A stretch of DNA of 18,025 nt from Scenedesmus sp. ARA3 (Eukaryota; Chlorophyta; Chlorophyceae; Sphaeropleales; Scenedesmaceae): positions 1 to 18,025 of the forward strand of contig RWJK01001270.1 of assembly GCA_004335835.1 (NCBI GenBank), in the 5' to 3' direction. The translations under genes and the position numbers were made by a program. Shown here in pieces: positions 14,218-18,025 of the stretch. Within the stretch, counting starts at the first letter, position 1. The number at the start of each line of letters is the position of its first letter. A model generated the notes under the pieces. That model was not told the DNA's origin. It did no database searches and was given only the letters and a program-made list of their open reading frames with translations.

Positions 14218-17112
14218 TCACAGCAGGCGTGGCAGCTTGCCCGCGCCACACACATCCATCACCTTCTGCTCCGCACCCTGCCACAGCATGGTCAGCCGGC
14301 ACATGCCAGAGTTGACCAGGCAGCCGCACAGGCCCAGCGCTGCTGAGGCTGGCGCAACAGCCCACAGGGCATTGTAGGATGGCTTCACAAACATCCGGAT
14401 GAAGCCAAGCTGCAACAGCACAAACACGACACCAGATGAATGTGGCAGTGAGTACAGCCTGATCACACAGACGTTCGTTTTCATGCCTCATTGCATGGAT
14501 TCATTGCTGGGACCATCAGCATGCTCAGGATGCAGTAGCAGCCTGCATTCTGCAAGTTGCCTCAAACCACCATACACGCTTTGTGTGCAACACGCTAAGC
14601 TGTGTAACTTCCAAGCCATGTCAGAGCAGCCTCTCAAGTGCCTCACCTGAGCGCGTGGCACGTCAGCCTGTGCCCGGTCGTTGAAGGAGGGCACCGCCAG
14701 CTCAGGGTGCTGCGCACGGGAGGTGTCACCCTGCGTGTGGAACTCTGCAGCAGCCAGCAGCAGCAGCAGCAGCAGCAGGCAGAGCAGTGTAAAGGACTTG
14801 TGATGACAAAGCAGGCCGCCTACGACACATGTGAGGCATGCTAGCCTATTGCCGCGCAGTGTATGTCTCAAACAGAACAAAAACAACTCTGCGATCACAG
14901 CCGCTGCTGCTGCTGCAGCTCAACTGCTTGTCTCTGGTTACTCACCTTGGTGACACCAGCGCGCCCACAGCTTGCTGATGCTCCATGAGTCAGCACCGTT
15001 AGCAAGGTCAGCAGTGTGCAGCAGCAGCGCCGCCAGCAGCTGCATGCGCTTCTTGGCATCCTTCTCCTTCAACACCTGCTGCGCCATGCCCAGCACATCC
15101 GCATGCGCCTGCAGGAGAAAGGCAAAAAAAAACAAGTGCTTGCACGTGTCAGCCTGACTTCATCTGAGTGAGTGCAGGTGAGATTAGAGGCAACTTGCAA
15201 GTTGAAATTGCAACACTCTGGGTGCCATACTCTGACAGGATTCAGGCTGCTAAGCACCCAGCATGCAAGGGTTGCATGGTGTTGTTAGTGCTGCAAGCTG
15301 CTAGCTGCTACGTGCATGCAGGTAGACTTCCCGGCAGGATCAACTGCTGCATGATATGATTACTGCCATACAGCAGCATCACTAGCACCCTGTTGCTGTG
15401 GCAGCATCTTCTGCGCAGCAATCAGCACACCTGCATGTCGGTCTTCAGCACTGCAAAGGAGACGATGCTGACGACCTGCTCGCGCTCTGCCAGGGTGAGG
15501 TCGTTCAAGAAGCTCTGCTGCTTCAGGAACTTGGATGTGAACCAATGGACCGACCACCTGCAGTGAAGCATCCAGCATTTCAGTGTGTGTATTCAATGCT
15601 CGCATCGCTCTTGATACGCGACGGCTCATCTGAGACCTTCGCTGTTGTGTAGAGCCAGCTGTGTGCAGGGTGTGCTGCGGCCTAGTCAGAGCTGTGCAAT
15701 GCGCAGGATGCACCATCTGCCAAGCTGCAGCTGCTGCGAGTACTTGCGCTCACCTCTCAGCAGAGAAGCCGCACTTCTGGAACTTGTGCTGCTGGCTCAT
15801 CTTCAGATAGTTATTGCCAAGTGCTGTGGCAGCAGAGGGGGCAATTCAGCAGACAGGCTAAAAGGAAGCAATGCAATGTCACCACCTTGTCAAGAGCACT
15901 TAGGGATATGGGTAGCTGTGCACCGCCTGCTGCATGCTCGCCTTGTACACAACAACTGCGACAACAGTGCCGGCAGCAAGGCCTGCTCCAGGTCAACGTT
16001 GCACATCCAACCTACTCATGCCTCTTGTCTGGATGCACTATTTGCTGCCTGATATGCATCAGCAAGCCATGCTGCAAGCAGCCACAGCAGCGCCACTCAC
16101 CAGGGTGTCCAGCGTCGTGCACTGCTGCAGCCAGAATGACCGCCAGCTGAAACACAGCGAACTTGCGCTCTGAGATGCCCCCTGCTCCACCCTTGCCCAT
16201 GCGCACGCGCAGCACCCGGCGCAGCTTGGCTTTATCCCGCCGCAGCATAGCTCCGCACTTCCCTACCACATCTGCTGCATGATGCGGGCCATGGTATGGG
16301 TGGTTGCTGTACTGCTGCTCAATCAGCTTCATGTCGTGCAGGAGTTTCGACATGGAGAGGCCCAGCACCTTGGACAGGTGCAGGCGGTGGCACCAGATGC
16401 GCGCCTCCAGGGAGAGCTTGCGCAGGCGGCATTGGGTGGTGGTCTGCACAACACAACAGCGAAGGGCGTGTTACAAGCATGCTCTTCGAGTGGCAAGCAT
16501 GGTGCTGAATGTGTACAAGGGCAATTGCTGTCCAGGCATCGCATTGGGCTGTGATGTTCTGACTGGCTTTACTGCCAAAGCCGTCATCACATGGCAAGGT
16601 ATGTGGTGCACTGACAGACAGCAGGAGGTGCTGCTGTTGCTGCTGCTGTCACTGCTGCTGTCGCAGCTGCTGCTCCTACTGGCAGTTGAGGCTGCTGCGC
16701 TTGACAAGCAGCTCACCTCGTCCTCCAGGTACAGGAACAGGAGCACCGACATTGCAACGAGGATGCCGAAGCGGATAGGGGTGAGGCAGAAGCTGGTGTC
16801 GCTCAGCACCTACAGCAGCATCGCAGCATATCGCCCGGTGAGCTACAGCGCGTTGCAGGGAAGCATAACAGGCAACATACAGCTTGTTTGTATGATTATG
16901 TATGCAGCATGGTATCAGCCGGCTGCTGAGCAGCCCTGACACGGCCTGCGCGGGAGCTAGCTTCGCGCCGGCCCGGCATGTCGAAAACTCACCTCTGCGG
17001 CCAATTCAGACGGGAGCATAGCTATGGGCTTTACCATGCCGCAAACCAATGGTGCTGTGGAATTGGACACCATCTCAGCCAGTGTTAGGTTGAATATGTG
17101 CATGCTCTCCAT
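14218..17112 (-). CDS. Membrane-anchored class I 3',5'-cyclic nucleotide phosphodiesterase
   Basis: Eight exons: 17112-16993, 16809-16717, 16443-16101, 15823-15754, 15557-15431, 15108-14946, 14744-14647 and 14409-14218. Phases agree at every join, giving 401 residues. The enzyme hydrolyses cAMP and/or cGMP. The HD-fold catalytic core is complete: YHGPHHAADV (His122 proton donor, His126 metal ligand), AAVHDAGHP (His180, Asp181), LLHTADLAN (Asp285 metal ligand), FHTQGD and RAQLGFI (Gln338, the position of the invariant purine-clamp glutamine). One membrane span (about residues 52-68, RFGILVAMSVLLFLYL) precedes it. A 50-residue leader with an NST glycosylation site suggests an outside N-terminus and a cytosolic catalytic domain. 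No GAF, PAS, cyclase or other regulatory domain is seen, unlike many larger algal proteins. HPA replaces the usual HPG after the metal-binding motif. The start is supported by an in-frame upstream stop and a TATA-like box. Nucleotide specificity cannot be read from this. Confidence 0.93.
14755..14778 (-). repeat. (CTG)8 upstream of the phosphodiesterase exon 7 acceptor
   Basis: Eight CAG units on the plus strand read CTG on the minus strand. They end shortly before the CTGCTGCAG acceptor of the exon starting at 14744, the same arrangement as at PAM exon 6. Confidence 0.85.
16622..16680. repeat. Imperfect CTG-rich tract in phosphodiesterase intron 2
   Basis: An interrupted CTGCTG stretch lies about 40 bases after the donor of phosphodiesterase exon 2. 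No gene function is assigned. Confidence 0.8.
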
Positions 17113-17197
17113 CGCGTGTGTCAGTTTCTTTTTGTCTGCTTTGTGCTTCAGTATCTTTGGCTTGTGGAAGTAGCTTCAAAAGTACCGTGGATACCCT

Positions 17198-17205
17198 CTA
17201 TATAC
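17198..17205 (-). promoter_or_regulatory. TATA-like box of the phosphodiesterase gene
   Basis: The minus strand reads CGTATATAGAGGG about 85-93 bases upstream of the ATG at 17112. It is the only TATATA-type word close to the start. It would place transcription start near 17170 with a 5' UTR of about 60 bases. An in-frame TGA lies between it and the ATG. Confidence 0.45.
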
Positions 17206-17930
17206 GGTCGGAGCCACAGCTACCCAGCCTTAACCAGCTACTCTTGTTATAACACCCCAGCCGGGATACAGCCAACCCGGAATTGGCGCTTCGGCATGCT
17301 GAGGCCGAGCTTTCATACACATACGCTGTTTTCCTTTCTTCTGTAGCTAGATAGCGTCTTGTGCTGCCGCTGCCGCAGTGCACGTGCACACAGTGACAGT
17401 CACAGTGCATGGGATGCATGCATGGGCAACTTGTTAAACACAATACGTTGGCAAACCAGGTGTTGTGCACCCTGGGATCGTTTAGCCGGTAATTGTTTTC
17501 CAAGCATGCAGCATTAAAATGCATAGCCTCATCAGTGTAGTTGTGTGCTGCCGCAGCAAGGATTGCTCCAGCCACACTTGCGCTAGCGCAGGCTGCCTGA
17601 CAGCACCTTCAAGTGTAGAGGGAGGTGGTATCTACTGTCATGATTGCAATCATGTGTGCGGACAGGCATTGATTTTGCAGAGGCATACTCGAATTTAAAA
17701 AGTGTGCAGCGATTTCAAAGCTGCTGCATTTGACTTGAGCAACACGTGTTACGGTCTGCCACAGCGCAAGGTCAGTATGTACAGTGTACAGCTATGTTAC
17801 ACCTCATACGCTTCAACTCCATGTGCGCTGTGTCATCTGTTTCACCCCACACTCAGTCATGGTGGCTGCAAGTGTGAGGCCAACATGATCAGCAGCCTCT
17901 GCTCACCGCAGGGTGTGACACACAAAGCAG
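17206..17930. other. Intergenic region upstream of the phosphodiesterase gene
   Basis: There is no convincing gene. Open frames here have no motifs and no coding-like codon use. A weak hairpin (GCTTCGGC...GCCGAGC) lies at about 17288-17312, and a TGTAC-AGT-GTACA near-palindrome lies near 17778. Confidence 0.5.
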
Positions 17931-17934
17931 TGAC

Positions 17935-17974
17935 CATCATCATCATCATGTTGCCCATCAAGCATCATGTTACC

Positions 17975-18025
<51 letters not shown>
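17935..18025. repeat. CAT/ATG microsatellite running off the right edge
   Basis: Five CAT units (17935-17949) are followed by two copies of a CATCATGTT.CCCATCA word and then by at least seventeen uninterrupted CAT units (17975-18025), cut by the window end. Its true length is unknown. Confidence 0.95.

Noticed and set aside
17288..17312. tRNA-like or terminator hairpin
   Set aside because: The stem is short and imperfect, no cloverleaf or internal tRNA promoter boxes are present, and the context is a eukaryotic promoter region.

Overview
The window is nuclear DNA of a green alga, most likely a core chlorophyte. The Scenedesmus/Chlamydomonas side of the group is an inference from style, not from a marker gene. 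Genes are split into small exons with clean GT-AG introns of about 140-600 bases, and most acceptors end in TGCAG. CAG/CTG repeats are everywhere, in exons, introns and UTRs. TGTAA, the chlorophyte poly(A) signal, lies downstream of three of the four genes. No bacterial operon, tRNA, rRNA, CRISPR or intact transposon was seen.

Layout. (1) Positions 1-1839, minus strand: four exons of a class I SAM-dependent methyltransferase whose 3' end runs off the left edge. (2) 1840-2734: low-complexity intergenic DNA between divergent genes, with a perfect 16-bp palindrome. (3) 2735-5012, plus strand: a two-exon gene for a 696-residue low-complexity protein of unknown function. (4) 5013-7009: convergent 3' UTRs and spacer, with repeats and palindromes. 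(5) 7010-12779, minus strand: a nine-exon gene for a complete bifunctional peptidylglycine alpha-amidating monooxygenase (PAM, 891 aa) with signal peptide, PHM domain, PAL domain, acidic coiled stalk, membrane span and 69-residue tail. (6) 12780-14217: PAM upstream region and the 3' UTR of the next gene, with a doubtful ORF. (7) 14218-17112, minus strand: an eight-exon gene for a small (401 aa) membrane-anchored class I cyclic-nucleotide phosphodiesterase with a TATA-like box upstream. (8) 17113-18025: promoter and intergenic DNA ending in a CAT microsatellite.

All exon joins of the methyltransferase, PAM and phosphodiesterase were built by hand. They keep frame at every junction and restore family motifs across junctions, so these models are strong although no transcript data were available.

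The most unusual signal is inside PAM. Three consecutive introns in the PAL half each carry extra, diverged copies of the start of the downstream exon together with its splice acceptor. Two of these are triplications. In each, one extra copy keeps the reading frame open into the true exon and differs from it mostly at silent codon positions. This points to repeated tandem duplication over exon starts, with possible alternative isoforms (37 or 84 inserted residues). PAM and a phosphodiesterase lie next to each other in the same orientation. Both have known links to signalling, and PAM to cilia, in related algae, but any functional link between these two genes is inference.
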